From NCBI GenBank assembly GCA_035079385.1, contig JAVHKY010000012.1, positions 4,570,501 to 4,634,500 of the forward strand: DNA of 64,000 bases, given 5' to 3'. Shown here piece by piece: positions 54,016 through 64,000 of the stretch (positions within the stretch are counted from its first letter, which is position 1; each line of letters starts with the position of its first letter). Origin of the DNA: Aspidiotus rigidus. Taxonomy: Eukaryota > Arthropoda > Insecta > Hemiptera > Diaspididae. The translations under genes and the position numbers were made by a program. A model generated the notes under the pieces. That model did no database searches. It worked only from the letters and a program-made list of their open reading frames with translations, and was not told where the DNA came from.

Positions 54016-55515
54016 TAGTGATGGGCGGTTATCGGTTATTAACCGATTAATCGGTTTATTCTTGGGTAAAATTAACCGAAAATCCGGTTTATTTGTAATT
54101 AACAGTTAACCTGAAAAACCGGTTAATAAGGACACATAAACCGATTAACCGCCAAAATTTAAAATTTTTCAACAATTTTGAATTTTAAATTGATAATTTG
54201 ACAAATTTGAAGCACCAGGCGGAGGGAATACGAATTATCAATAAAGATATTTCTCAATCAATAACACATAGGGTGACTGCGCCAGTTTGCAACGCACCAC
54301 CAGTTTGCATCATTTTGTAAAGATTCTTAAAAAATAAGAGAATGAGTAGCTGTGGAATAAAAGCAAAAAAAAAAAAAAAAATTCAATGTATCCGTTTTAA
54401 CGTGAACCTACCCTCACGGTATTATCTGTGGTTTTTGTTATCACTTCAAGTATGCCGTATCCCATGAAAAAATAACTAGATACTTTCGGAAAGCTTGGTG
54501 AAGAAATGAGATTTTAGATGGATTATTTAACGTTGGATTATATATTCCTTTGTCATAATGGTAAGTAAGGTATCCAACTTCAAATAAATAATAACGTTTG
54601 ACCGAAAAAAGGAGAATAATTTCATTTTATTTGGATACGTTGCAATCATTCCATACAGAGCAGTACTTCACCAGTTTGCAACACTTCGTTGCAAACTGGT
54701 GATCAAGTGTGCTCCAGTTTGCAACGCACACATTTTATCACCTTATCACTGTTTTAGTCTATTAGGCTGATGGCTAGCTAAAAGTACCTAGGTATTCATT
54801 TCTTTTTTATAGGCTATATTCTACAGTTTTGTTGAGAAAATATTGACTTTTCTTATACATCATCAATGATTAAATTAATGAAAAATTATTTTTTATTGGT
54901 TCATTACACGAGTGAAAAATTCCATTTAGGCTACTGACTGATAAGAGGTATGACACTAACTGTTCACCTTCATGAAACGAACTGTTTTCGTACCCTAATT
55001 GGTGTTAAAGCATTGTTTATAGAAAGCGTTGCAAACTGGTGTCAGGAGTGTTTCAAACTGGTGAACTTGCGTTGCAAACTGGTACATTTGCATTTTTTCG
55101 ACTTATTTACAAAATTTAGAACATTCAATGCATTAGAATGTTTTTCTTATCAATGTTTTTGAAAAATTACGTCATACAGATTCTAAATATGTATCGTTCA
55201 TCACATTTGCATGAATACCGAATTTCTGATGGGAAGTTGGAGTGGAAAATTCTCTTAACGCGTTGCAAACTGGCGCAGTCACCCTAAGCGATCTTGCTTC
55301 TCTATTTTTTCAATTTTTGCATTTTTGAGTGCAAAAAAGTGGAAGACCTTAGCGCTCCTGGCGGAATTTTTTGAGAACTAACAGCAATCCGCATAGGTGC
55401 CAGTTAACCGGTTAATCGGTTTATTCGGAGGTTTTCAACCGATTAACCGGTTACAATGATCTTTAATAAACCGTTTAACCGGTATATTGAAATAACGGAT
55501 AACCGCCCATCACTA
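54016..55515. mobile_element. hAT-like non-autonomous element, 1500 bp
   Basis: Terminal inverted repeats begin TAGTGATGGGCGGTTATC and are perfect for 18 bp. The flanks are an exact 8-bp target duplication GGTTATGT (54008-54015 and 55516-55523), diagnostic of hAT-type transposition. Subterminal regions are dense in aaccggtt/aaccgatt motifs on both sides. There is no transposase frame. A second inverted-repeat element occupies most of the interior. Confidence 0.8.
54269..55286. mobile_element. Nested 1018-bp inverted-repeat element with CCAGTTTGCAAC arrays
   Basis: Perfect 27-bp terminal inverted repeats beginning TAGGGTGACTGCGCCAG. The motif CCAGTTTGCAAC occurs exactly seven times (54282, 54671, 54688, 54714, 55028, 55071, 55262; both orientations) plus two variants (54300, 55050). 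Such arrays usually mark transposase-binding sites. No coding frame. It lies entirely within the hAT-like element. Confidence 0.7.
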
Positions 55516-55523
55516 GGTTATGT

Positions 55524-58500
55524 TCTATGATACTAATTAGTGAAATTTAGATGTAAAAGTGATAGCATCGCTTTAGTAGGATAGATTTTCACAAGAAATT
55601 TGATGGTAACCTCCATTTTTGGTACGTGTTCCCTCTAATAAGATATATGATGATAAAATGAACGTTTGTCAAAAATTTCATTTTGCCAAACGTGTATACG
55701 AGTTACATTTCTCGAAAACGAGAGTCAATTGAAAAAAAAAAAAAAAAAAAAGAATTCAGTGTGAAAAATGCTTTCAGGATCAACTATTTTCAATCATCTG
55801 CCGAGAAAATTATTCTTTCCCCAAAACCATAAGCCCGGTATTTTGCACGTTCATCAAACATTATTATTTTGCAGTAGCCTGTGTGCACCGCAAAAATCAA
55901 ACGAACATAAAAAGATCTAGAGAAAAAGGACTCTCTCATGAGTAGAAGAAATTGTTTTTTCCTAATCGCTTTTGTACTTTTCGGCCCATTCTCTCATCAA
56001 TTGCTTCAATGGATAAAATCTTAAGATCATCGATTAGGAGAAAAGTGTTTTCCATTCACGTTATGAGAGATATATTTCTCTGATTTTCTACCGAGGAAAT
56101 TTTGTTGAAAAAGGAAACAAAGGGCAAAATTAAAAAAAAAAAAATTATCATTTTAAAGATAGCCGATACCAAGTAGTCTAATTTCATTTCAATAGGTGAA
56201 TAGTGATTTTCACAAAGACGGGCAATGCTTTTAAATATAATTGCCTACCTTCGCCCAACTTATTATTTTAGCCGGACAGAGAGTCAAAGAACAGGACGTC
56301 TGGGGAAACCCTAAATGATCATCTTCGAAATCGGATTACCAGTTTAGAAGAGGAGTTGACGTTATATCGAGAACTAGTGTCTGCATCTCTCTCATCTCTT
56401 TTTTTCTTTTGAGAACTTCTAAGAAGGACTGTAATACTCACAACCTTAAAAAATGCTGTAACTATAAGTACTGCGTAGGTTTTATCTATCAAACATGTGT
56501 TTGATAAATAATGTTGAAAACTCGAACATATGAGGAGAATGTTTCTTTCATTTATAAACTGTAGGTACCCACCTATTTCCATAGTTTTCTGAAAATTTAC
56601 TCGTCTCTTGCGCCTTTAAGATCATGGCACTGGATACATGAACGAACAAATCAGCAGCTCTATTTTGCAGGCGTAGTTTTGACGAAAGACAAGATTTACG
56701 CGTCAAAACGTCATTCTAATCCACTGACCACGTCTGTAATTGTCGTAGCTATTCATCGTGTGTAAATCTACGAATTTTTCTATTCTGTTTTATTACATGT
56801 TACTCCGCGAACTTCTACCACTGAACGCAATTGCCTATTGAATTATAGAAATCTAATATCGTCCTCAAAAGTCCCCGAAATTCTTGTATTTTCTCCACAT
56901 ATTGTCCCGTTCCTCGTTGTAACGCTAATGAAATGACTATTTTCGGTTTCCGTCTATAAGGTAGGTAAATATTGGAGAACGCGTCAAACGGAAACGTGAT
57001 TGAGCGAAATAATGGTTATTTCGATTTGGTAAGTTTCTGTTTGACAGACCCCAAATAATCCGCAGAATACAAAGAAGTTAGATTAAAGAGGGAGCATCTA
57101 TCGCAGATGTACTAGTAGCAAGTACGACATATATGAGGCTAATAGCCAGAGGCGACAAAACGTTCATGAATACACAATAATATGCCCAAGGCTTAACTCG
57201 GAGGATTAAGCATTGGGCTTTTAACGTAGACTACAAACGTAAGTCTGACAATAATATCGTACTTTGTTTACCTATTTTGTACATAGCTACTTACTGTAGA
57301 TTTCGGTAAAGGTATAGCTATAAAATTGTACTGTATTGTACACATGTATTATGTATGTACCTTCGAATGAGTTCATGTATGTACGACAGCTCATTGGATG
57401 TTGTTTGTTCTAAGCGAGGAGAATAACTAAGCAAAAATTCATTCATGTCCGGAAAGTAAGACTTCAAATACATTATTTTGTCAAATAGGCAGCCTAGTAT
57501 GACTTTCCTTTCTATTCCAAATGCTCAACACAGAAAAAAAATTCTAAAATTGGGAAAAAAACTCAAATACTTACATCTACGATTTATAACGGTCAACTGA
57601 GGATTTTCGGTGGGAAACAGAGACATTGGTGTTCAACAAAAAATCTGCCGTTCGTCTAGCATATTGGAGTCATGGGAGGCGGCGGTACCTACTTTAAGAA
57701 TTTGAAAAAATTCTCGAAGGCGGCTATAGACTAGTTATCAGGAGAAAAGAGAACTTTGAATACTGAAAGTCTTTCATCTTACGTTGTCCATCATATATTG
57801 TTCTTGGTAACCCAGAAACTACAGTTATGGGTTTAACAGTCGACGTTGAATCAGAGGTGAGTATAGAAAATTGTCTACATAGTTCAGGCGATGATCGAAG
57901 AAATTTTTGAAAATAACTATAGTCTAGGATATGTGAAGAAGAAGGACCTCTGTCCTGGTTTACGAAGACAAGCACCAATTCCTTAAAATTTATTCAAACA
58001 GGAAGGAAGCAATCATATAGACAGTGCCGACCTCTAGATGAATCGAAACTTCGTATTAAAAAAAAAAAAGAAGGCTAAGAATAACGAAATTAACGCCAAC
58101 GTACTACGATACCAGAAACCAAAATAATACACTTTTACAGGCTATTTTTGTATTCAGTTTTCTTTATTATACAGTCGACTTATTTTTCTTTAGGCTTATA
58201 TCGTCAACGATAAATGTTTGTTCATATGTCGACAAAACACCCTTCTCAATTATTACGAGCCGTCAAAAACTTGGTCCGTATAAACAAGACGCATCCACTG
58301 GTTTCCAGCAAACCAATAAAAGAATATCCTTTCACCTTCAATTTATTCCTATAATGAAATTTCGATTTCTATAATTTTGTGAACGCATATACTGCACTTG
58401 AGTTGCCCCGATTAATATTTTTTGATGTTACAGTCGTTTCTCGATCCAACAATACAACTTCGTAGTGTTTGTTCAAAACCATAATATTACGTCATACTAC

Positions 58501-59603
58501 AATAGAAAGGATGGAGAGTATAAGGGTTGCGAGACGAAGAATAGATCGTCGCTGGTCCCTAAATATCAAAGATTCATTATACTCTGTAGGTACCGTCCAC
58601 TCTCCGGTTCATCACAATAGGGCTAGTTTTATGAAATTAGTCGCTCCGTCGTATATAAAATCAGCGGGATACTTGAAAGTTATTATTTCTCATCTACATT
58701 GCAAACTTGTTAAAATTTTAAGTGGGTTGTATTAAATGCCTCAAAAAAAAATGCCCGTGATTCACTAAATTCTAGGTGTTTGAACTTCAAATTGCATGGG
58801 ATGTAATCAATGTAAGAAAATAGAGTAGATATCATTTTGAACAAGGAAAAAATTTTAAGAGAAGAGATGACAAATTTTGGACACCTAACTTTTTTCCTTT
58901 TGTTAAGTGAAAAACAGTCTGTCCATCCTGTAAGTAACAAAAAAAAAAAAAGCTCTCATTCTGTGACCGTCACATTCTCAACCAACACTTAACGTTTAAG
59001 TGTCCTTGAAACGTCTAATTTCCCTAAGCTCCCTCCCTAGGTACCTTAAGATCCAGCGTTACCGTCATCAGACGATGAGGTCCGATTGAGAATGTCTCGG
59101 TGAGAGACTTGAATATCTGGTAGCTAAGATGAATTTCTAAAAGTTTGGAAAACATACGAAGAATACCATTTTGTGTTCAACACGACGAATCGAAAGCTGC
59201 TTCTTAACCATGGAACAAGAATTTCAATTGTAGATAGGTAACTTATAGTTGCGTTCCTTCGAGACCTGTTCATTGATTTTTTTTTTCGGAAGAAGTAATC
59301 TATGCAATGTTAAATAACTATTTGAAACATCAAAATATGTTTAGAACATTTCTTCAAAATAGAAATATACTCTTTTTTAATTTATGGAAATTTTGGGAAG
59401 GAAAGATATACTATTAAATTTCTTTCTTCATTTTTTCCTTTCCGAGTAACTTTCCAGGAAATTTTTCCAATGTACATCCCTACGGAAGAAACTAAACAGC
59501 AAAGCGGTAAACAACAAATTTGGATGATGCCTGTGTCTCGAGCGTGTTTAGACGACCTCAGCTGTTTACACTGTAGTTGGTAGACAATTCATTTCACTGG
59601 TTT
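55524..59603. other. AT-rich intergenic DNA, no gene
   Basis: No supported coding sequence or repeat family. ORFs are short and without domains. Confidence 0.4.
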
Positions 59604-59942
59604 GCCGTACAAAGTTAAATTGACGTATGTGCGAAAACAACGATCACGGAAAAGTATCAAAAAGAATGTAAAAATATGTTCGAAGATATTAAGGTCGCTC
59701 AAGTTCCTCACTTACGGTACACATAGCAATTTCCAACGCAGAATTCAATGATCATAATAAGTAATAATTATTATCTTCAATAAGTGCTCAATCTTCAGAT
59801 ACGGTACATTTTTCAGCTCGCGATGCATACGTTAAAAAAATTGGCGCATATGCAATCGACTGTTATAGTAGAGGTGAGTGAATACAAAGCTTCGTTACCA
59901 ACACACATACAGCCCATTGATCTGAACGCCTCGTCTCGGTGA
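59604..59942. repeat. Dispersed repeat, copy 2 (matches 48306-48652)
   Basis: Same orientation as copy 1, shorter by a few small deletions (for example the tandem gtccaaaaaagggacgt part is missing). The homology ends at the same base in both copies (ctcggtga). Confidence 0.65.
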
Positions 59943-59946
59943 TCTT

Positions 59947-60535
59947 TGTTTGTCCCACCAGGGATTTTGAGCGTGACACAAATATCCCAACAGGAATTCG
60001 ATTTGAATTAGAGAGCGAAAGGTGTTTTCCTGAATTTGCGTGTTCAAATGAAAGTGTGACTGGTTGCAAAACGGAAGACAGCTGAAACAAGTGAGTGACA
60101 AATATGCCAAACAAACATTTTTCATAGTTTTCAATTTTATTTTTAAACGTAAGTCTCTTGTTCTTGTCTCCGGGACAAGGTATGTCTTCCCAGGGATTTT
60201 GAGTGAGACACTGGTGTCCCGACGCAGACATTGTCAAATTAGAAAGTGGATCGTGGATGAACTAGTTGTTACAATTTGTGATGAGTGAGTTACGATATCC
60301 TCAGAATACCAGTTAAGGTGTTTTCATGAATTTTCATATTCAAATGAGAGTGTGACTGGTTGCAAAATGGAAGACAGGCTGACAGCAGAAACAAATAGAT
60401 GCGACAAATACCTCAAATGAACATTCTTCAGAGTTCAAGATTTTTTAAACCTAATTCTCCCGTTTCTGTCTCTGGGACAAAGCATGTCCCAGCAGAATTT
60501 TGAGCGGGACACTGATGTCCCAACAGGTATCACCA
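59947..60535. repeat. ~300-bp tandem duplication
   Basis: gtgttttc(c/a)tgaattt and gtgtgactggttgcaaaa followed by ggaagacag occur at ~60020 and ~60319 (offset 299). cca(g/c)(g/c)(g/a)attttgag with gacac and gtccc(a/g)ac recurs near 59955, 60190 and 60490. Confidence 0.55.
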
Positions 60536-61245
60536 AAAGAGGACTTACTGTAAAAAGGGCGTCTGTGAAGACAAAATTCATCACAGACAAATGAGGTTTG
60601 AAGTTTCAGTTCACAATATCTCACGGCAACAACGAGTTTGATTAAAAAAATCAGAAGAATAAAAATTAAAGAGCGACTCTTCTTCTGTAAGATGCAAAAC
60701 TAACATCTTGAATACATTCACTAACAAAGGAGAGGTCCTTGAAAATATGACAGCGGTCGCTCTTTTTGCTGAGATGAAGAATAATTTTTATCTGAAATAT
60801 TTTTCTGTAAAATGTGTAATTTCAGAGATATATAGCGAAAAAACTAGATTTTACTCCATATTTAGCCCCCTAGTGGAGCTAACACCCATCGGAGGGGAGG
60901 CGACTTTTGGGAGGTTTTTCGAGGACATATCTCTTAACATTCATACCAAGTTTCTCTGCCGGAATTGAATTCCTTTCTGATGGCTAATTTGCCTGTACTA
61001 CAAAGCAAGTGTCGAGTACCTACACATCATTGGGATGATCTTGTATCGTTTTAAATGTGTAATGATAAAACCTTTTTTTTTCGCCTCTCTCCTCCCGTCT
61101 CTGCAATATTCTTGAAGGTTGAACATAATTTCTACGATAATCGGATGGAAAAAATGAATACTGCCAAATAAGCGATCGTGAATATATCGATTAATTTGTG
61201 AAATTCAAATGGACGGTATAAATTGTCGAACAATTCGATTGGTAA
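60536..61245. other. Spacer, no gene
   Basis: The short plus-strand frame 60708-60968 has no recognisable domain. Confidence 0.35.
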
Positions 61246-61509
61246 TATGTGATGCGATCTGCGAAACCATAGGATAAGTCGCACTGGCGGGATCACCCCA
61301 TGTAAAACTCGCCTCGGAATATAGCGATATCAACATGCAGTTAACCAAAATGATTTCTTTTGAGTAACATTGTGTCGCAAATATTCGGCAAACAACACGA
61401 AGATATTTGTGTTTATAGCATGTGTAGTTACGTATTGTGAAGGTAGGTTTTACACAGGGGGGTCCCGCCAGTGCGACTTATCCTATGGTTTCGCAGATCG
61501 CATCACATA
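61246..61509. mobile_element. 264-bp MITE with ~60-bp inverted repeats
   Basis: Left tatgtgatgcgatctgcg and right cgcagatcgcatcacata, continuing as near-perfect complements through accataggataagtcgcac and tggcggga for about 60 bp. A TA at each edge is compatible with a TA target site. No ORF. Confidence 0.75.
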
Positions 61510-61639
61510 TACTTGTACATTCTATTATTTCGTTTAAAAAAGTATTGAAACAAAGCACCAAGAAACAGTCATGTTGAATTGATCAAAAATCTTGTAAAAG
61601 TAATGGAAAGCTTTCACAGATTTGCGAGTTGATTGACCT

Positions 61640-62170
61640 AATTAACTTTTGATGAACAAAGAGGTAATTTCCGGGGAATTAAGAGGAATGAAAATCTTTC
61701 GACTGGGTAACTTCTTTTCAGCAAATTAATACCTAAAATTCCCCTCGAATAACCCGTCTACGAGGAGGAAAATCTGGGGGAAATAGTGGGAATGAAAATC
61801 ACTGAACTGGGTAAATTGTGGACAACGACGTAATACCTTGAATTACCTCAAAATGACCCATCTACGAGGTCCAGGGGAACTAGCGGGTATCAGAACACTA
61901 TGAGCTGTTCAACAATAGGGTAAACGGTGTCACCCTTCAATCAACCTGAAGTAGCCCTTTTTCGCAGATTTAACTTCAGGGGAACCTTTGGGAAAAGAAT
62001 GGTTAACAATCGGGTGACACTTGTTTCCCAGTTTTTCGAGTGGTAAAAAAGGGAGGGGGAATAAGAGAGCAAATTGTGGTATTTTTACGTTCTTTTCTTC
62101 AAATACCTCAAATTACCCGGTATTTCCCCCTCAGGGACAGCGGTAATAAGAGGGCTATAATTGGGTGAAA
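61640..62170. repeat. Degenerate ~100-bp tandem repeats
   Basis: c(a/g)tctacgagg occurs at ~61758 and ~61859. ggggaa(a/c)tag(t/c)ggg and actgggtaa-type blocks recur from 61665 onward, with a period of about 100 bp and strong decay. Confidence 0.4.
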
Positions 62171-62202
62171 ATTGGGAAACTATACTGAGGGTATGAGAAA
62201 GT

Positions 62203-62770
62203 CACCAAGGATATATCATTTTCACCGAGGTAGGGACACAGTACATCAGTTTCTACCAAGGTAGGTACACAGGTACACCAATGACCACACTTTTTTATCT
62301 CCACACTCCTCTTTCTCAACCCTGGTGGGTCTTCAGGAGACTATCAAAGTCCAAAACTGATAGCATTTTCAACAAAATTACTTACACTCCTATAATTCGA
62401 CCGAAAATATTACCCCAAAATTTATTCTCTAAACTATAGTAAATACCTAAGGTAAATTCTTTACCTATGATTTTTCAGTTCAGGCAAAAATTATTACCAG
62501 TATTTAGCTTATTTTAGACATTATTTGACTGAAATCACTGTTCACCAAGGATATGTCATTTTTGCCAAGGTAGGTACACAATAAAATTCAAATATTCAAG
62601 CTTTTCATTCATTTCAGATGGTAAACATGATTTCAGGAGCTATGGGCCTTGAGGACACTTTACAATTCAGGTTAAATACTGATAAAATGCATATCATTTG
62701 CACAGAAATTACACTCCTATAATTTGCCCTATAATATCGCCCTCTAATTTATTCTAAAATATTTCTCTCA
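62203..62770. repeat. ~338-bp tandem duplication
   Basis: caccaaggatat(a/g)tcattt and the following aggtagg(g/t)acacag/a recur at 62203 and 62541. attacactcctataatt also recurs at the same offset. Confidence 0.5.
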
Positions 62771-63277
62771 ACACATTTTTCTCTATTTTTACCCTCTAAA
62801 ATGATGAAAAGGGAAAAGAAAATTCAAACTTCTCAATGAACTTCATAGCCCTCAATTAAGCTAAGGGTCGGTCCCTGAACGCGTGCCCGAAAAAAGTACA
62901 TGTTAGAATAGAATTGACGAAACCTTGACTAATTTTATTAATTAATAACGATCACTTTTTCTGATCTTGATTTTACATAAGCCTCAATCGAGCTACGGGT
63001 CAGCGTTATTGACCCTACAAAGTGATAGATTTAAGTTACTGTCAATTTACTTAAATTAATTAATAACCCAGGACTCTATGTCCTAATTTAGAGAGAGCGT
63101 GACCTCTATCAATTTGTAGATACTAACTAATTCTCTTTCACGTTTTTGAGAAATGTTTTACACGTGGTAATGGAATGCCTTTTTGGGCAACAACGTTGAA
63201 AAATAAGATAAGCATAGACACACTCGCACTAAATTAGGTAGAGATATCTATCAACATGTGCGTAGACATGCATATCT
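62771..63277. other. Spacer, no gene
   Basis: Two similar stretches (cctcaattaagctaagggtc near 62850 and cctcaatcgagctacgggtc near 62983) suggest another small duplication. Nothing coding. Confidence 0.35.
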
Positions 63278-63285
63278 CATTAAGG

Positions 63286-63917
63286 CAGTGTTTCTCAACC
63301 GGTGTGCCGCGGCACATCATTGTGCCGCAAGCCCGCCTCAGGTGTGCCACAAAATTTTGATCAAAAACGTAAATCAACATGAGCTGAAAAAAGAATTGCA
63401 AATTTTTTTTATTTACTCAATTATAAGCACTTTCTGACGTATATGTTCCAACTTTTGAATGATGTCAGTTCCAGTTATAATTACTTGAACTTGAGTCCAA
63501 ACCTGCACTCAACCTCAGAAAAATCAAGAACTTTCTGCCACTTGGCCAAAAATGCAGATTATATTTCATGTTTCCTCATACATTTTGGAATTAGAAGAGC
63601 TCAGATGGTTTCCAACAAATGTAAAACAGATCCAGACACTTCCACGTATATTGGTGGCAAAATTCTCTCGAGTCCCGGCGGAAGATCAAAGCTCTTGTTT
63701 CCCGAATCCGCAGTATAGAGAAAGAGGGTTGAGGCCTCGTATAGCCATCTTGTAGGCCACAAATTCTGAAATTTGGAGGAGGAAATCAGTGGAGACACGA
63801 AAATTTCAAAACGCACAAAAATTTTCGATACCATTAGGAGTTGTGGAAATGCTGTACCGCAATAATATCCTCTCATGGAGAAATGTGCCGCGATGTGAGA
63901 AAGGTTGAGAAACACAG
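63286..63917. mobile_element. hAT-like non-autonomous element, 632 bp
   Basis: The left end CAGTGTTTCTCAACC and the right end GGTTGAGAAACACAG are inverted with one mismatch. The flanks are an exact 8-bp duplication CATTAAGG (63278-63285, 63918-63925). The TTCTCAACC-type terminus followed by gtgccgcggcac is typical of hAT elements. The interior has no recognisable transposase. Confidence 0.8.
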
Positions 63918-64000
63918 CATTAAGGCATGATTACAGACTTCCGTACGCCTAAATTTTTTCATCATTCACTTACATCATTCGTTACACTCAGCTACAAGTA

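Noticed and set aside
63601..63915. 104-codon minus-strand ORF in the right-end hAT-like element
   Set aside because: No transposase motif; the frame starts in the terminal repeat and looks incidental.

Overview
This is AT-rich eukaryotic DNA from an animal, most probably an insect. The only gene I can name with confidence is a neurogenin-family bHLH transcription factor, the insect orthologue being tap. Its coding exons are split by GT-AG introns, and almost everything around it is transposon debris: Penelope-like elements, non-LTR retrotransposons with RNase H, an RTE-like LINE, hAT-type and other inverted-repeat elements. A hemipteran host is possible, but the window does not prove it. No rRNA, tRNA or CRISPR was seen.

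Layout. 1-8.3 kb: dispersed repeats; a decayed plus-strand Penelope-like element (PLE-A, 1741-3392) followed by a CCAAT/TATA promoter and a hammerhead-ribozyme-like fold (3386-3647); a minus-strand PLE of a second lineage (PLE-B, 3719-5350); a small head-to-head PLE piece; and a 228-bp tandem array (5510-7351) broken by two insertions. One insertion carries an unknown ORF and a second hammerhead-like motif. 8.3-15.1 kb: six exon-like blocks that can be joined into a protein resembling replication protein A OB-folds with an acidic coiled-coil tail. Its largest intron holds degenerate LINE RNase H copies. 15.1-22 kb: repeats, a possible promoter and first exon for tap (about 16.8-17.09 kb), low-complexity DNA and a minus-strand LINE remnant.

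22.09-29.52 kb: the tap/neurogenin coding exons (82 + 92 + 132 codons). The first coding intron holds a minus-strand LINE into which a nearly intact PLE (PLE-C, ORF of 533 codons) has inserted. 30.0-33.5 kb: a fourth PLE (PLE-D, minus strand) split by a 1-kb composite insertion that contains an array of TGACGTCA palindromes. 34-41 kb: duplicated LINE and repeat units, then an RTE-like LINE whose 5' half is inverted in the way expected from twin priming.

41-64 kb: no confidently recognised gene. It contains a tandem duplication with a conserved reading frame (44.7-45.7 kb), a 340-bp repeat present twice 11.3 kb apart with a conserved Cys-containing frame on the minus strand, several fold-back elements, a 1.5-kb hAT-like element with an exact 8-bp target duplication enclosing a second inverted-repeat element, a 264-bp element with about 60-bp inverted repeats, and a second hAT-like element with an exact 8-bp duplication at the right edge.

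The tap exons would act together as one developmental regulator. The other coding material belongs to mobile elements, except perhaps the OB-fold gene.
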